This document shows, piece by piece, positions 37,616 to 46,668 of a stretch of 64,000 bases of DNA. The stretch is from Aerococcus sp. 1KP-2016. GTDB taxonomy: Bacteria > Bacillota > Bacilli > Lactobacillales > Aerococcaceae. A program made the translations under genes and the position numbers. Location of the stretch: NCBI RefSeq assembly GCF_002252085.1, contig NZ_NEEY01000002.1, forward strand, positions 40,119 through 104,118, in the 5' to 3' direction. The notes beneath the pieces are model-generated. The model was not told where the DNA came from and ran no database searches. It saw only the letters and a list, made by a program, of their open reading frames with translations. Every line of letters begins with the position of its first letter. The stretch's first letter is position 1.

Positions 37616-38503
37616 TCAAACTATTACGATTGAGGCACCTGGCAATACAAATGGGGTAAGCTATGTTACTGTACTTGCGAATACCAACCAAATAGAATCC
37701 GCAACCAGCAATTTTAAACGCATTTTAATCTTATCCCTCGTCTCCTTCTGGTTAGTTTCCATTGCTATTTCCTATTATCTGACCCAACAAAATATGAAAC
37801 CTATTCTGAAAGCCTGGCGCAAACAACAGGCTTTTGTCGAAAATGCTTCTCATGAATTGCGGACACCATTGACGATTATTCAAAATAGTCTTGAGAATAT
37901 GTTTACCCATCCAAATCACACTGTTATTGATGAATCTGAAAATATCGCACAAGCCTTAAATGAAACACGTAGGCTTACAGGGTTAACAACAGATTTGCTG
38001 ACAATCGCTAGAAGTGATGCCAATGAACAAACCCTAGACCTGGCATTGACTGACATAGGACCATTTATAAATGAAGTCACCAAGCCATTTTTTTGAATTA
38101 GCAAAAGTTGCCGATAAAACTTTAACCACTAGCAATGACGCAAGGGCAATTGTGAAAATCGACCAAAAAAAAATTACGCCAAGTTGTGATTATCCTTCTA
38201 GATAATGCCCTAAAATATACTGAGTCTGGTGATCGAATCCATATCTCTTCACGCACGACCAATAAACATTGGTACATTGAAGTAGAAAATACTGGTGCCA
38301 ATATCACTGATGATGATAAAGAAAGGATATTTGAACGGTTCTACCGGGACGATCATTCGCGAGCTAGTGATACCGGAGGATATGGTTTGGGTTTAGCGAT
38401 TGCCAAACAAATTATCGAAGCCCATCAAGGACAAATTAGTGTCCATGACCTATCTCCTCAAGGGGTACGTTTCCAAATTCGTTTATCTAAAAATTATGAT
38501 TAG
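37611..38503 (+). pseudogene. 5'-truncated and frameshifted sensor histidine kinase
   Basis: The fragment begins in the extracellular sensor end (FQTITIEAPGNTNGVSYVTV), then the second membrane helix (about 37712-37775), H-box ENASHELRTPLTII with the phospho-acceptor His, N-box LLDNALKYTESGD and G-box GGYGLGLAIAKQI. The first helix, most of the sensor, a start codon and any response regulator gene are missing. Two breaks follow: the T run at 38088-38094 is one base too long and the A run at 38165-38173 is one too long; with six T and eight A the frame is continuous from the H-box to the stop. It meets the truncated VTC gene head to head at about 37611-37616. Confidence 0.85.
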
Positions 38504-38530
38504 TAAATGCCATATTCACCGCAAGCATGC

Positions 38531-38570
38531 AAAAAAGCCCCTGAGACTCAATATTGTCTCAGGGGCTTTT
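38531..38570. terminator. Bidirectional terminator between the kinase remnant and frr
   Basis: A perfect 15-bp stem (38533-38547 with 38556-38570) with A and T runs on its flanks can stop transcription from both the plus-strand kinase remnant and the minus-strand frr. Confidence 0.92.
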
Positions 38571-38601
38571 ACTATGTCTGGATAATGAAATCGTTGAACG
38601 A

Positions 38602-39161
38602 TTAAACGTTCATGATTTCTTTTTCTTTTTCAGCTGCAAGTGCTTCAACATTTTTAATTGAAGCGTTTGTTAAATCTTGAATATCACTTTCGTATGTACG
38701 AACATCATCTTCAGTGATTTCTTTATTCTTTTCAGCTTTTTTCGCTCATCAATCGCGTCACGACGGATGTTACGAATAGCAATTTTTGCATCTTCTAAGT
38801 CTTTACCAACTGTTTTGGTTAACTCTTTACGACGCTCTTGTGTTAAAGCAGGAATAATTAAACGGATTACAGTACCATCATTTGTAGGTGGAATACCTAA
38901 ATCTGATTGTTGTAATGCGCGATCAATATCGTTCAATGATGATTTATCATATGGCGAAATTTGTAACATTCTTGCTTCTGGAATAGTGACTGTTGCTAAT
39001 TGACGTAAGTCAGTTGGCACACCGTAGTATTCAACAGTAATACCATCTAATAAAGATGCATTCGCAACACCTGCACGGATGCGGCCTAATGTACGAGAAA
39101 ATGCTTCTTCAGATTTATGCATACGATCTTTAGTGTCTTTTAATAAAGTATCAATAGCCAT
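38602..39161 (-). CDS. frr: Ribosome recycling factor (frameshifted in this sequence)
   Basis: RRF splits post-termination ribosomes with EF-G. From ATG 39161 (AAGGGAG eight bases upstream) the frame gives MAIDTLLKDTKDRMHKSEEA, LGRIRAGVANASLLDGI and RNIRRDAIDERKK, then runs into non-family sequence and stops at 38670. If the T run at 38737-38742 has seven bases instead of six, the frame continues as AEKNKEITEDDVRTYESDIQ and ends AAEKEKEIMNV at 38602, 186 residues as expected. I annotate the corrected span. It follows pyrH by 13 bases. Confidence 0.94.
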
Positions 39162-39174
39162 TTTTCTAACTCCC

Positions 39175-39954
<780 letters not shown>

Positions 39955-40014
39955 CTAAATTACTTCTTCTTACTGAGTAAATTCAAAAAAGTGTTATTTC
40001 GGGATGTTTTTTGA

Positions 40015-40893
40015 TTATTTACCCATTTGTGAAGCTACTTCACTAGCAAAGTCGTTTTGGCGTTTTTCAATACCTTCGCCGACTTCATAACGGAAGAAAC
40101 CTTTAACTTCAGCATTGTTTTCTTTTGCAACTTCTGCAACAGTTTTGCTGTCATCTAATAAGTATTTTTGATCTACTAAGCAGATTTCTGCGAAGAATTT
40201 ACGTAAACGACCAGTAATCATTTTTTCAACGATTGCAGCTGGTTTACCTTCATTTAATGATTGTTCAGTTAGAACAGCTTTTTCATGTTCGTAAACTTCA
40301 GCTGGTACTGCATCTTCGTTTAGGTATTGAGGTTTCATACCACCGATGTGCATAGCTACCATGCCAGCGAATTCTGGGTTATTACCTTCAATTAAAGTTA
40401 AAACTGAAATACGTCCACCTTGGTGAGAATATGTACCAAATTCTTGGCTATCAGTTTTAGAAACTACTTCAAAGCGACGTAAAGAGATTTTTTCTCCGAT
40501 GATTGCAGCTTTTTCTTTGATGTATGTATCTAAGTCTTTACCTTCGATAGTTACATCTGTTAATGCAGCTTCAACTGTAGCAGGTTTTTGGTCGATTAAC
40601 GCAAAAGCAACTGTATCAATTAAGTTAATGAATTGTTCGTTACGAGCAACGAAGTCAGTTTCAGAGTTAATTTCTACAATTACAGCTTCGTTTCCGCGAA
40701 CAACAGCTTTAGTTAAACCTTCTGCTGCGATACGATCAGCTTTTTTAGCTGCTTTAGAGATACCTTTTTCACGTAGGAAATCTACGGCTTTTTCCATATC
40801 ACCATCAGTTTCTACTAACGCTTTTTTAGCGTCCATCATACCTACACCTGTACGGTCGCGTAATTCTTTAACTTGTTTTGCAGTAATTGCCAT
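40015..40893 (-). CDS. tsf: Elongation factor Ts
   Basis: The 292-residue nucleotide exchange factor recycles EF-Tu. Landmarks are KELRDRTGVGMMDAKKAL (UBA-like N-terminus, residues about 9-26), the TDFVARN motif that contacts EF-Tu (about 79-85), and MHIGGMKPQYL. The C-terminal GEGIEKRQNDFASEV is normal. It is downstream of rpsB after a 152-base gap with a weak hairpin. Confidence 0.97.
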   Translation of the reverse strand: MAITAKQVKELRDRTGVGMMDAKKALVETDGDMEKAVDFLREKGISKAAKKADRIAAEGLTKAVVRGNEAVIVEINSETDFVARNEQFINLIDTVAFALIDQKPATVEAALTDVTIEGKDLDTYIKEKAAIIGEKISLRRFEVVSKTDSQEFGTYSHQGGRISVLTLIEGNNPEFAGMVAMHIGGMKPQYLNEDAVPAEVYEHEKAVLTEQSLNEGKPAAIVEKMITGRLRKFFAEICLVDQKYLLDDSKTVAEVAKENNAEVKGFFRYEVGEGIEKRQNDFASEVASQMGK

Positions 40894-41045
40894 TTAAATT
40901 CTTCCTCCTAATGCATGCATTCTTTCAAAAAAGGCCATCTAAACTAAGAAGGAAAGCCAAATATAGCTTAGACAAACTTAATCAGACAGCCATCTACTGT
41001 ATTTATTCTACTACTAATTGAAGATGTCTTCAACTATAGCAATGC

Positions 41046-41804
41046 TTATTCAGCAACCTCGTCTAAAACTTCGTCACCTTTGAAGTCTTCAGCAGTTACT
41101 TCTGCTTCAGGAGCTTCTTGAGAACCTTGTTTTGCTTCAAGAATTGCTTCAGCCATACCACCAGTGATCAATTTGATTGCACGGATTGCGTCATCGTTTG
41201 AAGGAATAACGAAATCTACTTCATCAGGGTCACAGTTAGTATCAACCATAGCGATAACTGGGATGTTTAATTTGTGTGCTTCTTGGATCGCAATTTTTTC
41301 TTTGCGAGGGTCAACAACAAACATAACATCTGGGATGCGAGGCATATCTTCGATACCGCCTAAGAATTTTTCTAGACGTTCTTTTTCTTTTAATAAGCCT
41401 ACAACTTCTTTTTTAGGAAGAACGTCAAAAGTACCGTCAACTTCCATTTCTTTAATATGTTTTAAATGTTTGATACGTTTTTGGATTGTTTCCCAGTTAG
41501 TTAAAGTACCACCTAACCAACGGTGATTAACGTAGTATTGACCTGCACGAGTTGCTTCGTCAGCGATTGAATCTTGTGCTTGTTTTTTAGTACCTACGAA
41601 TAATGCGATACCGTCTCCACTAGCTAATTCACGCATAGCGTTGTATGCTTGGTCAACTAATTTAACAGTTTTTTGTAAGTCAATGATGTAAATACCATTA
41701 CGTTCTGTAAAGATGTATTTATCCATTTTAGGGTTCCAACGACGTGTTTGATGTCCGAAATGAACACCAGCTTCTAATAATTGTTTCATGCTAATAACTG
41801 GCAT
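41046..41804 (-). CDS. rpsB: Ribosomal protein S2
   Basis: The 252-residue protein of the 30S subunit starts [20 protein letters not shown] and has [22 protein letters not shown] (residues about 22-43), [10 protein letters not shown] and [14 protein letters not shown]. An acidic tail follows. The ATG is preceded by GGAGGAATTCAC. A promoter and a structured leader of about 115 bases lie upstream; rpsB leaders of Firmicutes are often bound by S2 for autoregulation. Confidence 0.97.
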   Translation of the reverse strand: MPVISMKQLLEAGVHFGHQTRRWNPKMDKYIFTERNGIYIIDLQKTVKLVDQAYNAMRELASGDGIALFVGTKKQAQDSIADEATRAGQYYVNHRWLGGTLTNWETIQKRIKHLKHIKEMEVDGTFDVLPKKEVVGLLKEKERLEKFLGGIEDMPRIPDVMFVVDPRKEKIAIQEAHKLNIPVIAMVDTNCDPDEVDFVIPSNDDAIRAIKLITGGMAEAILEAKQGSQEAPEAEVTAEDFKGDEVLDEVAE

Positions 41805-41921
41805 GTGAATTCCTCCATTTGGTTTTTAAATTTTTCCGCCTCTGCTTCAAAGACTCGCCACTAGAAATCCTAGCACCACGCGATTCCATTCACAAAGTGT
41901 GAAATATGTGTCAAATGACAC
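41805..41921 (-). promoter_or_regulatory. Structured leader of rpsB-tsf, possible S2 autoregulatory element
   Basis: The minus-strand leader holds an ATAGTGTCA/TGACACTAT-like pairing near the transcription start (about 41907-41926), a TCACAC/GTGTGA-like pairing near 41889-41902 and a stretch reading GGTGCTAGGATTTCTAGTGG, with a CTAG-N-CTAG pairing. Fold and protein binding are inference; I cannot assign a named family. Confidence 0.4.
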
Positions 41922-41927
41922 TATGAC

Positions 41928-41956
41928 ATATTACCACCTTTTTACTGTCTTTACAA
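41928..41956 (-). promoter_or_regulatory. Promoter of rpsB-tsf
   Basis: On minus, TTGTAA (41951-41956) and TAATAT (41928-41933) are exactly 17 bases apart. Confidence 0.65.
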
Positions 41957-42025
41957 GCATTATTTTTTGTAGCGTGTGACAAAAGTAATTCAATACATCC
42001 AGCTCATATTTTTTTCTATTCATAC

Positions 42026-42057
42026 AAAAAGGTTGAGCATATCTGCCCAACCTTTTT
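42026..42057. terminator. Terminator after the SNF2 helicase gene
   Basis: A perfect 10-bp outer stem AAAAAGGTTG/CAACCTTTTT with an inner GCA/TGC pairing lies just beyond the SNF2 stop codon. T runs occur on both strands. Confidence 0.88.
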
Positions 42058-42062
42058 GCTGC

Positions 42063-45000
42063 TTATAATGCCTGTGAAACGCCCAAGATGTACTTCAAAT
42101 CATCTAGGCTTAAGTTTTGACGGCCGGCATCGCCCGCATCATCAAACAATTGTTCAAATAAGTAACGTTTTTCTTCCTGTAGTTCAGCAATTCTTTGCTC
42201 AATTGTACCCTCGGTAATAAAGCGAACAACTTCAACATCGTTCTCTTGACCGATACGGTGCGCACGACCAATTGCCTGTGCTTCAACTGCTGGATTCCAC
42301 CATAAATCATAAAGGAAAATGGTATCCGCACCAGTAAGGTTAATCCCCACTCCACCAGCTCGTAATGAGATTAAGAAGACTGACTTGCTACCTTCGTTAA
42401 ATTCATCTACTTGGTTTTGACGAACTTTTTTATTTGTTTGTCCTGTCATCATGTAGTAATCAATGCCTTCCTCAGCAAGGTACTCCGCCATAAGATCTAG
42501 CATTGACGTAAATTGAGAGAAGATTAGAATTTTACGATTAGCTTCTAGGGCTCGTTTTAACATGACTTTGAAGTATTCAAATTTTCCTGAAAGACCTTTG
42601 TAATCATGCTTCACCAATCGTGGATGACAACAAATTTGACGAAGGCGCGTAATGCCAGCTAACAATTCCATATGCATTTGACCTGCATTTGATGAATCGT
42701 TGTTGAGTTGATCTTGAATTTTCTTCAAGTAAGCAAGATAGATATTTTTTTGTTCTGGGTCCAAGACACCAAAGCGATCAGTAACCGTCTTACTTGGTAA
42801 TTGCAATGCGACATCGTTCTTAGTACGTCTTAGTACAAATGGACTGGCAATTCTTGCAATTTCCCCTACAGACAATTTTTGGAATTCATGTTTATTTGGC
42901 AATAAACCGGGAACGATAATTTGCATTAACGACCAGAATTCATTTAAATTATTTTCCATCGGTGTACCTGACAGTCCAATACGCATACTAGCAACCTGTT
43001 TTTTCACAGAACGGTATAGAATTGTATTATCATTTTTGATAGCTTGCGCTTCATCTAATACCAAAATATCTAAATTCACTTTTTGATAGGCTTCTTGGTC
43101 ATTTCGATATGATTGATATGAAGTTAACCACACATCTACAGTATTATCGTTACGAATTAGTTCTCGTTCTTCGATTGTACCGTCAACAACGGCCACTTTT
43201 ACTGACGGTGTGAAGCGTTGAAACTCATGTGCCCAGTTATAGAGAACAGAGGCTGGTGCAAGTACAAGTGATTTTTCATGTGGGTTATTCTCGATGTAAT
43301 CAATAATAAATGAAATCGTCTGAACTGTTTTACCAAGCCCCATTTCATCGGCTAGTAAACCACCCAATTGATATTTAGCTAAGCCACGGAACCACTTCAC
43401 AGCCGTTTCTTGATAATCAGATAGGGTTGCTTTTAGATTAGGTGATGGTGTAAAAGGTTTATCTTTAGCATGTACGATATCGTCATAGAATTCTTCAAAA
43501 ACTTCATTCCCGTCCACTAAGGTTTGGAAACGTAGGGTTTGGAAGATAGGTACCACGTCACCATTTTCCCAATCATTATTGGCGTTTTGAATTTGTTGTA
43601 GCATTTTCTTTTGATCTTCGTCCATTGTGTTTTGCACATCAATGATTCGGCCATCGCGTAAACGGATATAAGATTCGTTTTCCATGATAGCATTCAAAAT
43701 ACGGTTAATTTCGACAGGCTCCACGTCTGACATTTCAAAATCCACAGCTAGGAAGCGGCTACCATCACTTGGCGTCATTTTTACCGTAGCGTTTACTTTA
43801 TTGTCATAAACACTTCTTACAAAACGACCATATTGTAGCTGCCATTGACCCGCAAACAAATGGGCGAAGTTTTCTAAGTTTGACATTACATCGGTCAAAT
43901 TATCAAATTTTTGGACAAAGGATCCTTTGTGTGGTGCAAAGCCAATTGATTTCAACGTATTTTCGACAGAAACTTCTTGTGAGAAATCCCTAACTAGCAC
44001 AAATTCCTCATCTGGTAATACCTGACGCTCGGCATCATCTGAAATTAAATAATCCCCATACGCGTATTCAGGGGTAATCATTAAACTAGTGCCTTCAACA
44101 TCTAATGTAATTTGCACTTGTAAATCCTCTTGAATTAAATCGAAGAAGCTATTCAAGTTTTCTAACTCACTAAATTGTGTTAAGAAATGACCAAATAAAC
44201 TAATGAAATAAGCCATTTCTTCTTGTGGTAATGAAATTTTGTAATCATTCTCAGCAAAGAAGCCTTGCAGATAATGTAAATCTTCATAATAAGCTGGATC
44301 TGTAGATGTCTCATAGAAGGTTTCATCTTGTAAGACAAGACCATAATTGGCTAACCAGTTAGCATCTTGGTCCCAAGCGATGGTGTATAACTCATTTTCC
44401 TTTGTCATGGTAAAAATAAGCGCTTTGTCTTTAGAAAATTGTGGTTTCACAGCACCATTTTCCATTTTGAAACGAATATCTAAACGACTCTCACCTAAAT
44501 ATAAAGCTTTCAATTGATTAAACATTTGGCCAGATAAATAAAAACGCTGACTGTTTTTCTTATTCTCAGGCGCATTCATAACCATCATTAACCAATTGTT
44601 GCGCAAATGATATGCCTTTGCCAAAGCTAGTAAATATGCATATGTTTCGTCACTCAACGTAGATGGTGACAGCCAAACTTCTTCTCGATCACGGTTTGGC
44701 AAAATGTATAATGCTTGTTGGCTAACCGCTAGGAAGAACTTATCAAGGTCAGTCACGTAATACAAATTATTAACCCCTACACGGATGCGCAAATAGGCAA
44801 TATCTTCGTATGAAATGATATAAGGTCGAATTTCGTCAAAGTTAATTTCAAAAGTGACTTTAACCTTGCTAGAACGAGGCATTCTCTTAATCACTTTCGT
44901 TACTTGACGAAGATTTAAATAGCCTTCAATCACTTCATTGACTTGTAATTCAGCATCTTCATCGACTTCTGGATATCGTTTTAATTCTTCATTAAATTTG

Positions 45001-45272
45001 AAAACGCGCGTCATACCAAATTCTCGTAAAAATAATTCTACTGCTACCGTATGTTCACAGTAACCTTTCTTTTGGAATACCTGACATTGACAGACGTCTT
45101 CTTCTTTAGCAGTTCCATCTAAGATGACGGTATAAGTGTCATCATCAAGCACTTCTGAACGCCAAACAGTGTTTTCCTCATCAGGCACCACTTTTAACAC
45201 TCGGTTTTCTCTCACCAAAGCGCGTCCTTGCTCGATTATCTTACTTGGAATACTCCACTTCATATCATACAC
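42063..45272 (-). CDS. SNF2-family helicase with SWIM zinc finger
   Basis: The 1069-residue protein has an N-terminal SWIM finger (CQCQVF...YCEH, about residues 60-75), a bacterial SNF2-associated middle region (about 130-580), and a SWI2/SNF2 ATPase: ADEMGLGKT (motif I, about 645), DEAQ (motif II), SGTPMENN (motif III), and in the second RecA lobe SLRAGGVGINLTGAD and AIGRAHRIGQ. Such DNA translocases are widespread in Firmicutes and may remodel protein-DNA complexes or assist transcription and repair; the bacterial role is not settled. It is transcribed alone between two terminators. Confidence 0.92.
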   Translation of the reverse strand: MYDMKWSIPSKIIEQGRALVRENRVLKVVPDEENTVWRSEVLDDDTYTVILDGTAKEEDVCQCQVFQKKGYCEHTVAVELFLREFGMTRVFKFNEELKRYPEVDEDAELQVNEVIEGYLNLRQVTKVIKRMPRSSKVKVTFEINFDEIRPYIISYEDIAYLRIRVGVNNLYYVTDLDKFFLAVSQQALYILPNRDREEVWLSPSTLSDETYAYLLALAKAYHLRNNWLMMVMNAPENKKNSQRFYLSGQMFNQLKALYLGESRLDIRFKMENGAVKPQFSKDKALIFTMTKENELYTIAWDQDANWLANYGLVLQDETFYETSTDPAYYEDLHYLQGFFAENDYKISLPQEEMAYFISLFGHFLTQFSELENLNSFFDLIQEDLQVQITLDVEGTSLMITPEYAYGDYLISDDAERQVLPDEEFVLVRDFSQEVSVENTLKSIGFAPHKGSFVQKFDNLTDVMSNLENFAHLFAGQWQLQYGRFVRSVYDNKVNATVKMTPSDGSRFLAVDFEMSDVEPVEINRILNAIMENESYIRLRDGRIIDVQNTMDEDQKKMLQQIQNANNDWENGDVVPIFQTLRFQTLVDGNEVFEEFYDDIVHAKDKPFTPSPNLKATLSDYQETAVKWFRGLAKYQLGGLLADEMGLGKTVQTISFIIDYIENNPHEKSLVLAPASVLYNWAHEFQRFTPSVKVAVVDGTIEERELIRNDNTVDVWLTSYQSYRNDQEAYQKVNLDILVLDEAQAIKNDNTILYRSVKKQVASMRIGLSGTPMENNLNEFWSLMQIIVPGLLPNKHEFQKLSVGEIARIASPFVLRRTKNDVALQLPSKTVTDRFGVLDPEQKNIYLAYLKKIQDQLNNDSSNAGQMHMELLAGITRLRQICCHPRLVKHDYKGLSGKFEYFKVMLKRALEANRKILIFSQFTSMLDLMAEYLAEEGIDYYMMTGQTNKKVRQNQVDEFNEGSKSVFLISLRAGGVGINLTGADTIFLYDLWWNPAVEAQAIGRAHRIGQENDVEVVRFITEGTIEQRIAELQEEKRYLFEQLFDDAGDAGRQNLSLDDLKYILGVSQAL

Positions 45273-45412
45273 CCCAAAATTCTGAATCAGTTGCTACTTA
45301 ATTAATTTATTATATCAAACTTATGAAAAAATTCATATATTAATGGACGATTAGATACAAGCACATATGCTGAAACTGTGACCTGTCATAAAAGCTCCTA
45401 GACACCCCACCA

Positions 45413-45463
45413 AAAAAGCCTTTAGCATCCACCAAATATTTTGGTCTTTGCTAAAAGGCTTCA
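45413..45463 (-). terminator. Terminator of the AI-2E-like membrane protein gene
   Basis: A long hairpin pairs AAGCCTTTAGCA (from about 45417) with TGCTAAAAGGCTT (to about 45461) around an internal ACCAAA/TTTGGT pairing; on minus it is followed by TTTTTTGG. Confidence 0.82.
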
Positions 45464-45473
45464 TTAGTTAAAA

Positions 45474-45962
45474 TTAAATTTTATCATTATCTTGCAGTTT
45501 ATCTGCTGCTTTTACTTGTTGGTAGGCAGCGATAAATGGGATAATGATGCTAGCAACGATAACACCAAAAAGATTGAATATCATTGTTGCTAGCATAGTT
45601 ACGACGATAGGTAACCAGAATGGGATTTTTAAATCTTTTCCAATTAAAACTGGTTGGATAATTTCTTTAGCAATCTCTACACCAATGTATAGTGCAAATA
45701 GCCACCAACCCAATTGAACATCGCCTTGTAACCACTCGATTAAAATCCAAGGAATAAAGACGATGCCTGCACCCACAACGGGTAAAAGTGCCACTAAACT
45801 AATCCCTACGGCTATTAACCAAGCGTTTGTAATGTGTAAAGACCAAAAGGCTAATCCATGTATCAAAATTGTAAAAATAAGGAGTTTTAATTCCGCAGCA
45901 AAGTATAATTTGATATTATCGATTGTTTGTAAGCCAACACGTTTCCAAAAATTCGTTTGCAT
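45474..45962 (-). CDS. Short AI-2E-family-like membrane protein
   Basis: The 162-residue product has five hydrophobic segments and the AI-2E/YdiK-type C-terminal pattern: ALLPVVGAGIVFIPW, GWWLFALYIGV, QPVLIGKDLKIPFWLPIVVT and FNLFGVIVASIIIPF (residues about 48-150). Full-length family members have about 340-380 residues, so this is a half-length form; I see no broken upstream half. The start at 45962 is chosen because AGGAG lies just before it, while the ATG at 45980 has no binding site. Function unknown. Confidence 0.7.
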   Translation of the reverse strand: MQTNFWKRVGLQTIDNIKLYFAAELKLLIFTILIHGLAFWSLHITNAWLIAVGISLVALLPVVGAGIVFIPWILIEWLQGDVQLGWWLFALYIGVEIAKEIIQPVLIGKDLKIPFWLPIVVTMLATMIFNLFGVIVASIIIPFIAAYQQVKAADKLQDNDKI

Positions 45963-45996
45963 AAAGCTCCTCTTTCTCATACGTTTTAATCAGATA

Positions 45997-46668
45997 CTAC
46001 TGATTCTTTTTTGCTTTTTTCGCATCACGTTTAGCAATCGCTACTGCCATATCATAATGATAACCTGGGTCTAAGATTCGATCATTTTCATTAAAAGCAT
46101 CTTGCATTGCCTGATGAACCGCCTTAGTATCTGTTTCAGAAAGTCGTTTCACATCTGGCAATTGAATTGGTTTTCCTACCCGAACTTTTGCACGATGTTC
46201 TTTTTTCCAAGAAAATATCCCCTTAATGTCGATTGGACCTTGGTAATTAACTGGTAAAAGTTCTACTTTGCCCATATTGGCAATAGATACAGCGCCAGGT
46301 TTGATTTCGTCTGAATAGCGAGAACCTGTTGGGAAAATCCCCACATACTTGTTCCCTTCTTTCAGTGTACGTACTGCATCTTTAATAGTTGATGGACCTG
46401 GATTATCACGGTCCACTGGAATAATATTGATGTTCGTGAAAAACCAGGTTAAAAATTTATTGGCTAGTAATTCTTTCTTCGCAATAAATGCGATTTGTGT
46501 TGGTCGTAATGCCATTGCTACAAAAATTGGGTCTAATAACGAACGGTGAGGGCCAATAACCACGTAAGATTTATTTGGATCGAAGTCCTCATCGTATTCA
46601 TAATGCGTTGGACCATTCACTACGCGAATAATAAACGCAATGATACCGAGTAAAGTCTTATAAAGCAT
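45997..46668 (-). CDS. plsC: 1-acyl-sn-glycerol-3-phosphate acyltransferase
   Basis: The 223-residue membrane-bound acyltransferase makes phosphatidate, which CdsA then uses. It has an N-terminal hydrophobic anchor, the catalytic HX4D motif in GPHRSLLDPIF, the acceptor-binding FPTGSR in place of the common FPEGTR, and VELLPVNYQGP. The ATG at 46668 has AAGGGG six bases upstream; that site lies inside the last codons of the upstream ABC transporter gene, giving an 11-base overlap and translational coupling. Confidence 0.9.
   Translation of the reverse strand: MLYKTLLGIIAFIIRVVNGPTHYEYDEDFDPNKSYVVIGPHRSLLDPIFVAMALRPTQIAFIAKKELLANKFLTWFFTNINIIPVDRDNPGPSTIKDAVRTLKEGNKYVGIFPTGSRYSDEIKPGAVSIANMGKVELLPVNYQGPIDIKGIFSWKKEHRAKVRVGKPIQLPDVKRLSETDTKAVHQAMQDAFNENDRILDPGYHYDMAVAIAKRDAKKAKKNQ

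Noticed and set aside
37202..38503. Inversion as origin of the VTC/kinase junction
   Set aside because: Both genes have lost 5' ends and point outward, which a single deletion across a divergent pair explains without an inversion.
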